Part shown: positions 44,906 through 55,523 of the stretch, piece by piece | Layout of the letters: each line of letters opens with the position of its first letter | Position numbering within the stretch: position 1 is the first letter of the stretch | Assembly (NCBI RefSeq): GCF_001650735.1 | Contig: NZ_LXVY01000004.1 | Location: 205,537-269,536, forward strand | Reading direction: 5' to 3' | DNA length: 64,000 nucleotides | DNA from: Sphingomonas sp. TDK1 | GTDB lineage: Bacteria > Pseudomonadota > Alphaproteobacteria > Sphingomonadales > Sphingomonadaceae | The notes under the pieces: model-generated | What the model saw: only the letters and a program-made list of their open reading frames with translations | Databases searched by the model: none | Told to the model about the DNA's origin: nothing | Program-made: the position numbers and the translations under genes

Positions 44906-46141
44906 ATGCAGACGCCGCATCTTAGCACCGCATCGGCGGGTCAGGCTCCGTTGCGCTTCGGCGAGTTCGTGCCGCTGGCCGCGGCGCTGATGGCGCTCAC
45001 CGCACTCGGTATCGATTCGATGCTGCCGGCCCTGCCGGCGATCGGCGCCAGCCTTGGCATCGACTCCGCCAACCATCGCCAGTTCGTGATCACGGCCTTC
45101 CTGATCGGGTTCGCCGTGGCCCAGCTTGCCTATGGGCCGCTTTCCGATCGCTTCGGGCGGCGGCCGGTGCTGCTGGTCGCGCTCGGCTGCTATGTGGTGA
45201 CCTGCGCGATCGCGGCCATCTCGGGCAGCTTCGTGCTGCTGCTGGTGGCCCGCGTCGCCATGGGTACCGCGGCGGCGGGCGCGCGAGTCGTCACCGTCGC
45301 GCTGGTGCGCGATTGCTATGCCGGACGCGCGATGGCGCGGGTGATGAGCCTGGTGTTCATCGTGTTCATGGCGGCGCCGATCTTCGCACCGGCGGTCGGG
45401 CAGGTAATCCTCAGTGCGGGCGGATCGTGGCGGACGATCTTTTGGGGCATCGGCGGCATCGCCGGACTCGTCCTGCTCTGGTTTGCGCTGCGCATGCCCG
45501 AAACGCTCGGCACCGATTCGCGACAATCGCTGCATCCGGCGCGCGTTCTGGCCGATTACGGACTGATGCTGCGCGATCGGGCGGCAGTCGGCTACACCAT
45601 TGCGATCGCGTTGCTCTCGGGCGCGCTGTTCGGCTTCATCGGATCGGTGCAGCAGGTGATGACCGACGTCTTCCACCGGCCGGAACTGCTGACGGTGGTG
45701 TTCGCCGCGGTCGCCAGCACGATGGCGGTGGGCTCGTTCCTCAATTCGCGCATCGTGATGCGGCTGGGTACACGCGTCATTTCGCACACCGCGCTGAGCC
45801 TGCTCACGCTGGTGGCCGCCGTGCATCTTGCCGTCACGCTGCTGGGTTGGGAGACGCTGTGGAGCTTCGCCGCGCTGCAGGCGCTGATGATGGCATGCTT
45901 CGGCCTCGCCACCTCGAACTTCTCGGCCATGGCGATGGAAAAGATGGGCGCGATCGCCGGCACCGCCTCCAGCCTGCAAGGCTTCGTGACGACGTTGGCC
46001 GGCGCGCTGATCGGCGCGGCGATCGGTCAGGCGTTCGATGGCACCACCATCCCCCTGTATAGTGGTTTTCTGCTGATGGGTGGGCTCTCGCTCGTGGTAG
46101 TAGCGGTGACGGAGCGCGGACGGATGTTCCGCCCCAGCTGA
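44906..46141 (+). CDS. MFS multidrug exporter (Bcr/CflA type)
   Basis: A 411-residue 12-helix transporter. The Bcr/CflA family pattern is clear: LGIDSMLPALPAIGASLGI at the start, QLAYGPLSDRFGRRPVLL (motif A between helices 2 and 3), LLVARVAMGTAAAGARVV (motif C region) and a second half with SALFGFIGSVQQVM-type segments. Members export chloramphenicol, bicyclomycin or sulfonamides by proton exchange. The ATG at 44906 is preferred over 44888. Substrate here is unknown. Confidence 0.9.
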   Translation: MQTPHLSTASAGQAPLRFGEFVPLAAALMALTALGIDSMLPALPAIGASLGIDSANHRQFVITAFLIGFAVAQLAYGPLSDRFGRRPVLLVALGCYVVTCAIAAISGSFVLLLVARVAMGTAAAGARVVTVALVRDCYAGRAMARVMSLVFIVFMAAPIFAPAVGQVILSAGGSWRTIFWGIGGIAGLVLLWFALRMPETLGTDSRQSLHPARVLADYGLMLRDRAAVGYTIAIALLSGALFGFIGSVQQVMTDVFHRPELLTVVFAAVASTMAVGSFLNSRIVMRLGTRVISHTALSLLTLVAAVHLAVTLLGWETLWSFAALQALMMACFGLATSNFSAMAMEKMGAIAGTASSLQGFVTTLAGALIGAAIGQAFDGTTIPLYSGFLLMGGLSLVVVAVTERGRMFRPS

Positions 46142-46220
46142 GTCGGAACGCAGCCGGGGGCCGCGCCGTTGCACCTACGAATCCCGGCGATCCCCGCCGG
46201 GCAAGCAATGAGGTTTGGCG

Positions 46221-46562
46221 ATGAGCGGCACCCAGGGTCCCGGCGACGACGTGTTTGACGCGGAAGGCTATGACGAGAGCCAGCGCGCCGAAATCCTCGA
46301 AGTGACCGGCGACGGCCCGGACGACGGCGCCCTGCTGACCGATCTGAATCCGGATCTCGGCGGCAGCGAGGATGACGACGACGATCTCGACGAACTCTCC
46401 ATGACCGACGACGAATATGGCGAGGAAGACGACGACGCCGACGAGGATGAGGACGACCTCGACGAGGACGACATCCAGGATGATTTCGACGACGAAGAGG
46501 TCGACGAGGACGATCTGGACGAGGAACTCGACGATCCCGACGACGTCGCGCTGCGTCCCTGA
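46221..46562 (+). CDS. Hyperacidic small protein
   Basis: A 113-residue protein that is largely Asp/Glu in its second half, with long runs such as DDDDDLDELSMTDDEYGEED. It has no hydrophobic segment and no recognised domain. The first 45 residues are more ordinary (SQRAEILEVTGDG). Such proteins can mimic DNA or buffer cations, but nothing here shows which. The ATG at 46221 is chosen over a TTG at 46215. Confidence 0.7.
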   Translation: MSGTQGPGDDVFDAEGYDESQRAEILEVTGDGPDDGALLTDLNPDLGGSEDDDDDLDELSMTDDEYGEEDDDADEDEDDLDEDDIQDDFDDEEVDEDDLDEELDDPDDVALRP

Positions 46563-46603
46563 CTCTTGACGGCATGGCGCGGCGGGCGGAGGCTCGCCGC
46601 GCC

Positions 46604-47218
46604 ATGCCCATCGATCCCCGAGTCGACGCCTATATCGACGCGAGCGCCGATTTTGCGCGGCCGCTGCTGCTGTGGATGCGGGAACGGGTGCACGCCGCCA
46701 TGCCGACGGTGGAGGAATCGATCAAATGGGCGCGGCCGGCCTTCCTGTCCGGCGGTCGCCCGTTCGCGATGATGGTGGCGTTCAAGGCGCATGCCGGCTT
46801 CGGCTTCTGGGAGCATGGCGCCGGCGCATGGGACCAGAACGGCCAGGGCGGTGCGGTCGAACAGTTCCGCCGGATCACCAGCTTCGCCGACCTGCCGGAC
46901 ACCGCCACGTTCGAAGCGATGGTGCGCGCAGCAGCCCTGCGACTGGTGTCGGGCGAGCAGCCCAGGCGCCCGCCCGGCAAGCCCCGCGCTCCCTTGCCCG
47001 TCCCCGCCGAACTCGCTGCGGCGCTGGCCGAGGACAGCGCTGCGCGTGCTGTTTTTGAGGGTTTCCCACCGAGCTGCCGCCGCGACTATTGCGAATGGAT
47101 CGGCGAGGCGAAACGCCCGGAGACGCGGGCACGCCGCGTTGGCCAGGCCATCCTATGGCTGCGCGAAGGCAAGCGCCGGAACTGGCAATATGCATCCGTC
47201 CTGTCGCCTGGCCGGTAA
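46604..47218 (+). CDS. YdeI/DUF1801-type protein
   Basis: A 204-residue protein with a DUF1801 region (about 1-110: EESIKWARPAFLSGGRPFAM and EHGAGAWDQN) and a YdeI/OmpD-associated C-terminal part (ARAVFEGFPPSCRRDYCEWI then ILWLREGKRRNWQY). Function is not established; the family is sometimes linked to stress or iron. GGAGG lies about 10 bases before the ATG at 46604; an in-frame ATG at 46574 would add 10 residues. Confidence 0.82.
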   Translation: MPIDPRVDAYIDASADFARPLLLWMRERVHAAMPTVEESIKWARPAFLSGGRPFAMMVAFKAHAGFGFWEHGAGAWDQNGQGGAVEQFRRITSFADLPDTATFEAMVRAAALRLVSGEQPRRPPGKPRAPLPVPAELAAALAEDSAARAVFEGFPPSCRRDYCEWIGEAKRPETRARRVGQAILWLREGKRRNWQYASVLSPGR

Positions 47219-47292
47219 CCAGCCGCTTTCCGATTGAGGAACCGGCGCATCCGGTGTTTCGTTCGCACATTCCTGAACTGGAAGAGACTCGG

Positions 47293-47928
47293 ATGCGCCT
47301 GATACCTGTCCTGCTTACCGCCTGCTCGCTCGCCGCCTGTTCCTCGGGCCTGCCCCCGGCCGCCGACAACGGCACTGCGCCGGGCAATGATCTGGCAGCG
47401 GTCAACCAGACCGCGCCCGCCGCCACCGAAGAACCGGCCGCCAACGTGCAGTTCGAGCCGCTGAACCCGCCCGCGCCCGGCCAGCCCGGCGGCCTGCCGG
47501 ACGACCGCACCCCGGTGAGCGAAGGTAAGTTCACACCTGACAGCGCCCAGGGCGCGGCCAATGTCGTGCAAACCTATTATGCGCTGATCGAAAGCGGCCG
47601 CTACGACCAGGCATGGGCGCTGTGGAGCGATGGCGGCAAGGCCTCGGGCGGAGACGCACAGGCCTTCGCAGCCCGTTTTGCACCCTATTCCGAATATCAC
47701 GCCAATATCGGCGCACCCGGCCAGATCGAAGCCGGGGCGGGGCAGCGCTACGTCACCGTGCCGGTGCAGGTCTATGCGCGCGTCAAGGCGACGGGCAAGC
47801 CGTTCTACCAGCTCGGCGAAGTCACGCTCCACCGCGCCGGCGACATCGACGGTGCCACGCCCGAGCAGCGCAGCTGGCACATCCGTGCCATCAAGTTCGG
47901 GAACGATCCGGGCAAGCCGGGGCAGTGA
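47293..47928 (+). CDS. Lipoprotein, function unknown
   Basis: A 211-residue lipoprotein: MRLIPVLLTACSLAACSS with a lipobox cysteine near residue 16. A Pro/Ala-rich linker spans about residues 20-75, and a folded part follows (VVQTYYALIESGRYDQAWAL and GQRYVTVPVQVYARVKATG). This resembles NTF2-like ligand-binding or stress lipoproteins, but I cannot name a family. Start is the ATG at 47293; the frame is open further upstream within the YdeI gene. Confidence 0.75.
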   Translation: MRLIPVLLTACSLAACSSGLPPAADNGTAPGNDLAAVNQTAPAATEEPAANVQFEPLNPPAPGQPGGLPDDRTPVSEGKFTPDSAQGAANVVQTYYALIESGRYDQAWALWSDGGKASGGDAQAFAARFAPYSEYHANIGAPGQIEAGAGQRYVTVPVQVYARVKATGKPFYQLGEVTLHRAGDIDGATPEQRSWHIRAIKFGNDPGKPGQ

Positions 47929-48135
47929 TCAGCCGCTAAGGGCGTTGCGAAGCGCGTCCAGATCGGCATTGTCGATCGGCTGCCCCAGCGCATCGGTCGC
48001 ATGTTTCACCGGGGCCGGCGACTTGGCGGCATCGCCCATGCCGGCGACGCTGATCGCGGTCCACACCACCCCCGCAGCCCAGAGCAGGGCCGCCCAGCGG
48101 CTGCGGAAAAGGGCGGCGGGGCGGGACGGCAGCAT
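47929..48135 (-). CDS. Small membrane protein, uncertain
   Basis: A 68-residue frame with one hydrophobic helix (about residues 12-32, RWAALLWAAGVVWTAISVAG) and a soluble tail ending LDALRNALSG. It abuts the lipoprotein stop without overlap. A coherent helix and tail make it plausible, but there is no family match and no strong ribosome site, so it may be chance. Confidence 0.45.
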   Translation of the reverse strand: MLPSRPAALFRSRWAALLWAAGVVWTAISVAGMGDAAKSPAPVKHATDALGQPIDNADLDALRNALSG

Positions 48136-48204
48136 GGCGCGGACCCTGCTCCCCCCGGGATGAATGCCGCGCTACGCTCCATGGTTACCGCCCAAGGATT
48201 CGAC

Positions 48205-48621
48205 ATGCCCCGTTTTTCCCGCTCGATCACCGCAACCCCGGACGACATCGACATACTGGGCCATGTCAACAATGCGGTCTGGGTGTCCTGGATCCAGGAC
48301 ATCGCCGTGGCGCATTGGGAAGCGCTGGCCACCAAGGACGAGCAGGAGTCCCTCGTCTGGGTCGTGACCCGGCACGAGATCGACTATCGCGGCAATGTCC
48401 GCGCCGGCGAGACGGTGACGGGAGAAACCTGGGTACCCGAGCCGCCGCGGGGCGCGCGGTTCAACCGCCACGTCCGCTTCCTCGGCGGGGATGGCAGGGT
48501 GCGGGTGGAGGCGGTGACCACCTGGGCGCTGCTCGACCGCGCCTCCGGGCGATTGCTGCGGGTGCCGGCCGCACTCGGCGCGCGGTTCCTGGAAGGTGGC
48601 GCTGACGAAGCGAGTCGCTGA
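48205..48621 (+). CDS. Acyl-CoA thioesterase, hotdog fold
   Basis: A 138-residue single-domain 4HBT hotdog protein of the YbgC/FadM group. The active-site signature DDIDILGHVNNAVWVSWIQD carries the catalytic Asp region, and the core strand is VTRHEIDYRGNVRAGETV. Such enzymes hydrolyse short or medium acyl-CoA. AAGGA sits seven bases before the ATG at 48205; an in-frame ATG at 48181 would add eight residues. Confidence 0.88.
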   Translation: MPRFSRSITATPDDIDILGHVNNAVWVSWIQDIAVAHWEALATKDEQESLVWVVTRHEIDYRGNVRAGETVTGETWVPEPPRGARFNRHVRFLGGDGRVRVEAVTTWALLDRASGRLLRVPAALGARFLEGGADEASR

Positions 48622-48671
48622 CGCGACGAACCGTGGTTCGCGGTGCGCCGGAACTGACGTATCGTAGCGAT

Positions 48672-49367
48672 ATGAGTTCGGTTCGCGCGTTTTCGCCGGT
48701 GGCGTTGTTGCTACCCCTGCTGCTTTCGGCCTGCATTTTCGGCGGCGGCGGCGGCGAGAAGCGACCGGCCCCAGCGCCGACGCGCCCGCGGGGCAGTCCG
48801 CCGATCACGCTCAACCGCCCTACCCCGCGCGATACGCAGCAATGCTTTAAAGATCTCTCGCGCGCCGGGGTGCGGTTCAGCGCCATGCCGGATCGCGACT
48901 ATGGCGGCGGCTGCATCGTCGAGGGCGCGGTGCAGCTGATCGACATCGGCGTGCCGGTGGGCGGCATCAAGGGGATGCGCTGCCCGCTCGCCCGCGCCTT
49001 TACCGGTTGGGTGCAATATGCCGTCGCGCCCGCCGCCCGGCAGATTCTGGGGAGCGACCTAGTCCGGGTCGATACGTTCGGCACCTATGTGTGCCGGGCG
49101 ATCGTCGGCGGCACCCAGGCGGGCACCAAGCTTTCCGAACATGGCCGCGCCAATGCCGTCGACGTATCGGGCTTCGTGCTGAAGGACGGCCGGCGGATCA
49201 CCATCCTCAAGGACTGGCAGAACCCCGATCCGGCGATCCGCCGCTTCCTCGAGACGATCCATGGTTCCGCCTGCAGACGTTTCGCTACCGTATTGAGCCC
49301 CAACTATAATTACGTCCATCGCGACCATTTCCATCTCGATATGGGGCGGGGCCCGTTCTGCGCCTGA
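48672..49367 (+). CDS. Extensin-like C-terminal domain lipoprotein
   Basis: A 231-residue protein with a lipoprotein signal (ending LLLPLLLSAC at about residue 21) and a Pro/Arg-rich linker. The domain is of the Extensin-like_C group, related to M15 D-Ala-D-Ala carboxypeptidases: KLSEHGRANAVDVSGF and YVHRDHFHLDMG give the metal-binding His/Asp set. It probably acts on peptidoglycan in the periplasm. The ATG at 48672 is chosen; a longer in-frame start lies at 48633. Confidence 0.87.
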   Translation: MSSVRAFSPVALLLPLLLSACIFGGGGGEKRPAPAPTRPRGSPPITLNRPTPRDTQQCFKDLSRAGVRFSAMPDRDYGGGCIVEGAVQLIDIGVPVGGIKGMRCPLARAFTGWVQYAVAPAARQILGSDLVRVDTFGTYVCRAIVGGTQAGTKLSEHGRANAVDVSGFVLKDGRRITILKDWQNPDPAIRRFLETIHGSACRRFATVLSPNYNYVHRDHFHLDMGRGPFCA

Positions 49368-49406
49368 GGCTTTCCAAGCCGCACGGATGCGCCTAATCCG
49401 CCGGTA

Positions 49407-50282
49407 ATGAGCGATACGAGAGTCCCGTCGCGCGTCTTCCGCCCTGCCCAGCAGGAAGCCGAAGCCGCCAATACCGCCACCGGCACCCCGCAGACCGAAC
49501 ACCCCGCCTACCGGCTCGCCTTCCAGGACATGGATTTCCTGCTGCGCGAGGACCTGCGGCCGGTGCGCTTCCAGCTGGAGCTGCTCAAGCCGCAGCTGCT
49601 GCTGGACGAGGCGAACATCGCCTCCACCTTCGTCATCTACGGATCCGCGCGCATTCCGGAGCCTGCCAAGGCCGAAGCGGTGCTGGCGCTGGCCGAGACC
49701 GAGCAGCAGAAGCGGATTGCCGAGAGCCTGGTCGCCAAGTCCAAATATTATGACGTCGCCCGCGAGCTGGGCCGGCTGGCGAGCAACTTTCCCGTGGACA
49801 CGGCCGGCAAGCGCCACTTCGTCGTCACGTCGGGCGGGGGGCCCTCGATCATGGAAGCGGCGAACCGCGGCGCGCGCGACGTGGGTGCGGAGACGATCGG
49901 CCTCAACATCGTGCTGCCGCACGAGCAGGCGCCGAACCCGTACGTCACGCCGGGGCTGAGCATGCAGTTCCACTATTTCGCGTTGCGCAAGATGCACTTC
50001 CTGCTGCACGCGCGCGCCGTTGCCGTGTTCCCGGGCGGCTTCGGCACGTTCGACGAAAGCTTCGAGCTGCTGACGCTGATCCAGACCGGCAAGGTCGATC
50101 CGATCCCGGTGCTGTTCTACGGCAAGGAATTCTGGAACCGCGTCGTCAATTTCGAGGCGCTGTGCGACGAAGGCGTGATCTCGCCGCGCGACCTGAACCT
50201 GTTCCGCTTCTGCGAAACCGCCGAGGAAGGCTGGGAAATCGTCCAGGACTTCTGGCGGAACAAGGAAACGGCGCAGGGCTGA
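49407..50282 (+). CDS. LOG-family protein (TIGR00730-like)
   Basis: A 291-residue member of the lysine-decarboxylase-like LOG fold. Signatures: FVIYGSARI, VVTSGGGPSIMEAANRGA and the phosphate-binding PGGFGTFDESFEL. LOG proteins release free cytokinin from its nucleotide in plants and microbes; bacterial members also act as 5'-nucleotide phosphoribohydrolases. The N-terminal 70 residues differ from plain LOGs (an extended form). It appears to be a single-gene unit. Confidence 0.85.
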   Translation: MSDTRVPSRVFRPAQQEAEAANTATGTPQTEHPAYRLAFQDMDFLLREDLRPVRFQLELLKPQLLLDEANIASTFVIYGSARIPEPAKAEAVLALAETEQQKRIAESLVAKSKYYDVARELGRLASNFPVDTAGKRHFVVTSGGGPSIMEAANRGARDVGAETIGLNIVLPHEQAPNPYVTPGLSMQFHYFALRKMHFLLHARAVAVFPGGFGTFDESFELLTLIQTGKVDPIPVLFYGKEFWNRVVNFEALCDEGVISPRDLNLFRFCETAEEGWEIVQDFWRNKETAQG

Positions 50283-50331
50283 TCGCCGTCGGGAGGCTCG
50301 CGCTGGCGCCGCATCGCGCTATAGCGCGGGC

Positions 50332-51141
50332 ATGACCGATCCGATGATCCGCATCGCCGAGGCGCTCGAACGGCTGGCGCCGCCCCCGGCCCCGCCCGCC
50401 GACCTCGAAGCCCACCCCGCCTATGTGTGGCGCGGCCGCGATCTCGTGCCCGCTCGCGCCTTCGCCTCCACGCCGCTGGCGCTGCTGCAGGGGGTGGAGA
50501 AACAGCGGGCGGCGTTGCTCGCCAATCTGGAACGCCTCGCCGCCGGCCATGCCGCGCAGGACGCGCTGCTGTGGGGCGCGCGCGGCACCGGCAAGTCGGC
50601 GCTGGTCAAGGGCGCGGTGGCCGAGGTGCAGGCGCAAGGGGGCCGCCTGGCGCTGGTGGAGGCCGCGACCACCCATCTCGACACCCTGCCCGATCTGTTC
50701 GCCCTGCTCGCCACGACGGATCGCCCCTTCGCGATCTTCCTCGACGATCTCGGCTTCGACGCCGCTGCCGATGCGCGGGCGCTACGCTCGCTGCTCGAAG
50801 GCGGGGCAGAGGCGCGTCCGGCGAACTGCCGCCTGCTGGTAACCTCCAACCGCCGCCATCTCCTCCCGCGCGACATCGAGGCCCAGTCCAGCGCGATCAA
50901 TCCGCGCGATTCGATCGACGACGATCTCGCCCTGGCGGACCGGTTCGGCCTGTCGCTCGGCTTCCATGTCGTCGACCAGGACACCTATGTCGCGATCGTG
51001 CACGGCTATGCCGAGGCGCATGGCCTGGTGTTCGACCCCCAGGATGCGATCCAATGGGCAACCCGGCGCGGCAGCCGGTCGGGCCGCGTTGCGTGGCAAT
51101 ATGTCGTGGAGCTGGCCGGACGGCAGGGGAAGCGGCTGTAG
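50332..51141 (+). CDS. DUF815-family ATPase
   Basis: A 269-residue P-loop ATPase of the DUF815 family, related to AAA+. Motifs: Walker A WGARGTGKSALVKG (about residues 82-95), Walker B region FAIFLDDLGFD and the sensor-like LLVTSNRRHLLPRD. Function is unknown. It lies 49 bases after the LOG gene. It converges with the ABC-F gene, with 14 bases between stops. Confidence 0.85.
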   Translation: MTDPMIRIAEALERLAPPPAPPADLEAHPAYVWRGRDLVPARAFASTPLALLQGVEKQRAALLANLERLAAGHAAQDALLWGARGTGKSALVKGAVAEVQAQGGRLALVEAATTHLDTLPDLFALLATTDRPFAIFLDDLGFDAAADARALRSLLEGGAEARPANCRLLVTSNRRHLLPRDIEAQSSAINPRDSIDDDLALADRFGLSLGFHVVDQDTYVAIVHGYAEAHGLVFDPQDAIQWATRRGSRSGRVAWQYVVELAGRQGKRL

Positions 51142-51155
51142 TCGGGCCCGGCCCC

Positions 51156-52940
<1,785 letters not shown>

Positions 52941-53057
52941 GGTGCAGCACCTAGGAGGCGGCGGGCCGGCCCGCAAGCGGCCAGGTGCCGGGCCGAGCGA
53001 TGCACCAATGCCACAATTGCCGACCCGCCGCGGTCGTTCATGTTCAGGGGCTATTCA

Positions 53058-53402
53058 ATGCCCGGACCCTATGCCATTCCGATGCCGATGTTGGTCAAAC
53101 CCGTTCTGATCGCGTGTCTTGCGAGCCTTGCGCTCACGAGCCCGGTCCTCGCGCGCCCGATCGGCGCCGAACAGGATGACGGCCAGCGTGCGGCGCGCGA
53201 GCGGCGGCTTCGCGGCCAGAATCTGCCTGCGCGCGAGATCGAGCGGCGGGTGATCCCGAAGATGCCGGGCGCGCAATATCTCGGGTTCGACTATGATCCC
53301 GAGCATGACGTTTACACGCTCAAATTCCTGCGCAATGGATCGGTGATCTGGGTGGAGGTGGACGGCCATACCGGCCAGATCCTCCGCCGCATGGGCAGCT
53401 GA
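53058..53402 (+). CDS. PepSY-like small periplasmic protein
   Basis: A 114-residue protein with a signal peptide (LVKPVLIACLASLALTS; cleavage near LAR) and a C-terminal PepSY-like region: RRVIPKMPGAQYLGF, YTLKFLRNGSVIWV and DGHTGQILRRMG. PepSY modules often bind or inhibit proteases or sense signals. It lies 26 bases upstream of the response regulator, which suggests it is the input or target of that two-component system. The start at 53058 is reasonable; 53088 is possible. Confidence 0.75.
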   Translation: MPGPYAIPMPMLVKPVLIACLASLALTSPVLARPIGAEQDDGQRAARERRLRGQNLPAREIERRVIPKMPGAQYLGFDYDPEHDVYTLKFLRNGSVIWVEVDGHTGQILRRMGS

Positions 53403-53428
53403 GCACATAGAAAAGGACGGGACAGCGA

Positions 53429-54097
53429 ATGCGACTTCTGATCGTCGAGGACGAACCCAATCTCGGGATCCAGCTGCGCACCGCGCTCGAGGGCGCAGGC
53501 TATGCCGTCGACCTCGCGACCGATGGCGAGGAGGGCCATTTCCTCGGCTCGACCGAGCAATATGACGCGATCATCCTCGACCTCGGCCTGCCCGAGATCG
53601 ACGGGCTGACCGTGCTCGATCGCTGGCGCAAGGAAGGCCGCACCATGCCGGTGCTGGTGCTCACCGCACGCGACAGCTGGTCGGACAAGGTGGCCGGGCT
53701 CGATGCCGGCGCCGACGACTATGTCGCCAAGCCGTTCCAGACCGAGGAGCTGATCGCCCGGCTGCGTGCGCTGATCCGCCGCGCCTCGGGCAACGCCTCG
53801 GCCGAGCTGACCGCGGGCGACATCCGGCTCGACACGCGCTCGGGCAAGGTCACCAAGGCGGGCGAGCCGGTGAAGCTTACCGCGCAGGAATATAAGCTGC
53901 TCAGCTACCTGCTCCACCATAAGGGCAAGGTGGTCAGCCGCACCGAGCTGATCGAGCATATCTACGACCAGGATTTCGATCGCGATTCGAACACGATCGA
54001 AGTGTTCGTGACCCGCATCCGCAAGAAGCTGGGTGCCGATGTGATCACCACCATCCGCGGTCTCGGCTACAGCCTCGACGAAGCCAGCTTCACCTGA
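53429..54097 (+). CDS. OmpR-family response regulator
   Basis: A 222-residue regulator with receiver and winged-helix domains. Receiver: IVEDEPNLGIQLRTAL, phosphoacceptor Asp51 in IILDLGLP, Thr in VLTARDSWSDKV and Lys in YVAKPFQ. The output domain has KLTAQEYKLLSYLL and IEVFVTRIRKKLGAD. The receiver is PhoP/FeuP-like. It is cotranscribed with the PepSY gene and the kinase 10 bases downstream. The regulon is unknown. Confidence 0.92.
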   Translation: MRLLIVEDEPNLGIQLRTALEGAGYAVDLATDGEEGHFLGSTEQYDAIILDLGLPEIDGLTVLDRWRKEGRTMPVLVLTARDSWSDKVAGLDAGADDYVAKPFQTEELIARLRALIRRASGNASAELTAGDIRLDTRSGKVTKAGEPVKLTAQEYKLLSYLLHHKGKVVSRTELIEHIYDQDFDRDSNTIEVFVTRIRKKLGADVITTIRGLGYSLDEASFT

Positions 54098-54107
54098 GGC
54101 CGGGCGG

Positions 54108-55520
54108 GTGGACGCGACGCTGATCTCCGGCGAGGAACAAGACGCCGCGCCCAGCGAGGCCGATCCGCGCGAACGCCGGCCGGTGCGCGTCACCGGCTCG
54201 GTCAGCCGGCGCATGCTGCTGGTCGCCACCGCGTGGATCCTGCTGCTGCTCGTCGGCGGCGGCTATGCGCTCGACCGGGTGCTGACCTCCGCGATCACCC
54301 GCAATTTCGACGACCAGCTCGACTATCTTGTCTCGTCGATGATCGTCTCGGCCGAACTGGGCTCGAACGGCGAGGTGGTGCTCAACCGCGAACTTGCCGA
54401 CCAGCGATTCCTCGAGCCCAATTCGGGCGCCTATTGGCAGATCAGCGGCCAGGGCTTCGAACCCTTCTATTCGCGCTCGCTCTGGGACCGGCGCCTCAAG
54501 GTTGACCAGATCCACAATGATCGCGAGATGCATTTCTACGACAGCAACCAGTTCCCCGACCAGAAATTGCGCATTGCCGAGCGCGACCTCAAGCTCCCCG
54601 GCTCACCGGTGCGCTGGCGCTTCCAGGTGGCGGAGAGCCGCGACGTGCTCGACGCGCAGATCGCCACCGTCCGCCGCACGCTGGTGCGCAGCTTCGCGCT
54701 GCTCGGGCTGGGGCTGGTGGCGATGGCGGCGCTGCAGACCTGGTATGGTCTGCGACCGCTGCGCAAGGTGCGCCGCGAGATCGCCAGCCTGCGCGCGGGT
54801 CGGACCCAGCGCGTCGGCGGGCCGATGCCGGCCGAGGTCGGGCCGATGGTCGACGAGCTCAACGCGCTGGTCGAGCATAACGATCGCCAGGCAGAGGAGG
54901 CACGGCGCCATGCCGGCAACCTCGCCCATGCGCTCAAGACCCCGCTCAGCGTGATCATGAACGCCGCCGCCGCCGGCCAGGAAGACCTGCCAGATACGGT
55001 GATCCGCGAGGCGCGGACGATGCGGCGGCAGATCGACCACCATCTCGCCCGCGCCCGCGCCGTCGGCCGGCGCGGCAGCGCACACAGCCGCGCCGAGGTG
55101 TGGCCGTCGATCGAGGCGGTGGAGCGTGCGGTGGCGCGGCTCTATCCCAATGTCCGCATCGACGTGGACGGGGTGAAGGACGCGGTCGCGCATATCGAGC
55201 GGCAGGATCTCGACGAGATCCTCGGCAATCTCGTCGAGAACGCCGCGAAATATGGCGGCGGCAGCGTGTTCGTCACCGCGCGCCTCGATTCGGGATTCGT
55301 CGAGATCATGGTCGAGGATGACGGCGTCGGCATCCCCGAGGCGGACCGGATCCGCATCTTCGACCGCGGCGTGCGGCTCGATACCGGCAAGCCCGGCACC
55401 GGCCTCGGCCTCGCGATCGTGCGCGACGTGGCCGAAATCTATGGCGGCACCGTCAGCCTGGAGGAAAGCGAAGACCTGGGCGGCCTGCTCGTCCGCCTCC
55501 GCCTGCCCGCCGCCGGCTGA
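54108..55520 (+). CDS. Sensor histidine kinase of the PepSY/OmpR-type system
   Basis: A 470-residue kinase starting at a GTG. Two membrane helices (about residues 35-57 and 190-212) flank a periplasmic domain of about 130 residues (NFDDQLDYLVSSMIVSAEL to VAESRDVLDAQI). HAMP-like and dimerisation regions follow. The phosphoacceptor is in NLAHALKTPLSVIMNA, with His274. The ATPase has GNLVENAAKYGGG and GIPEADRIRIFDRG, then PGTGLGLAIVRDV. Signal unknown; PhoQ/FeuQ-like arrangement. Confidence 0.9.
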   Translation: MDATLISGEEQDAAPSEADPRERRPVRVTGSVSRRMLLVATAWILLLLVGGGYALDRVLTSAITRNFDDQLDYLVSSMIVSAELGSNGEVVLNRELADQRFLEPNSGAYWQISGQGFEPFYSRSLWDRRLKVDQIHNDREMHFYDSNQFPDQKLRIAERDLKLPGSPVRWRFQVAESRDVLDAQIATVRRTLVRSFALLGLGLVAMAALQTWYGLRPLRKVRREIASLRAGRTQRVGGPMPAEVGPMVDELNALVEHNDRQAEEARRHAGNLAHALKTPLSVIMNAAAAGQEDLPDTVIREARTMRRQIDHHLARARAVGRRGSAHSRAEVWPSIEAVERAVARLYPNVRIDVDGVKDAVAHIERQDLDEILGNLVENAAKYGGGSVFVTARLDSGFVEIMVEDDGVGIPEADRIRIFDRGVRLDTGKPGTGLGLAIVRDVAEIYGGTVSLEESEDLGGLLVRLRLPAAG

Positions 55521-55523
55521 GGG

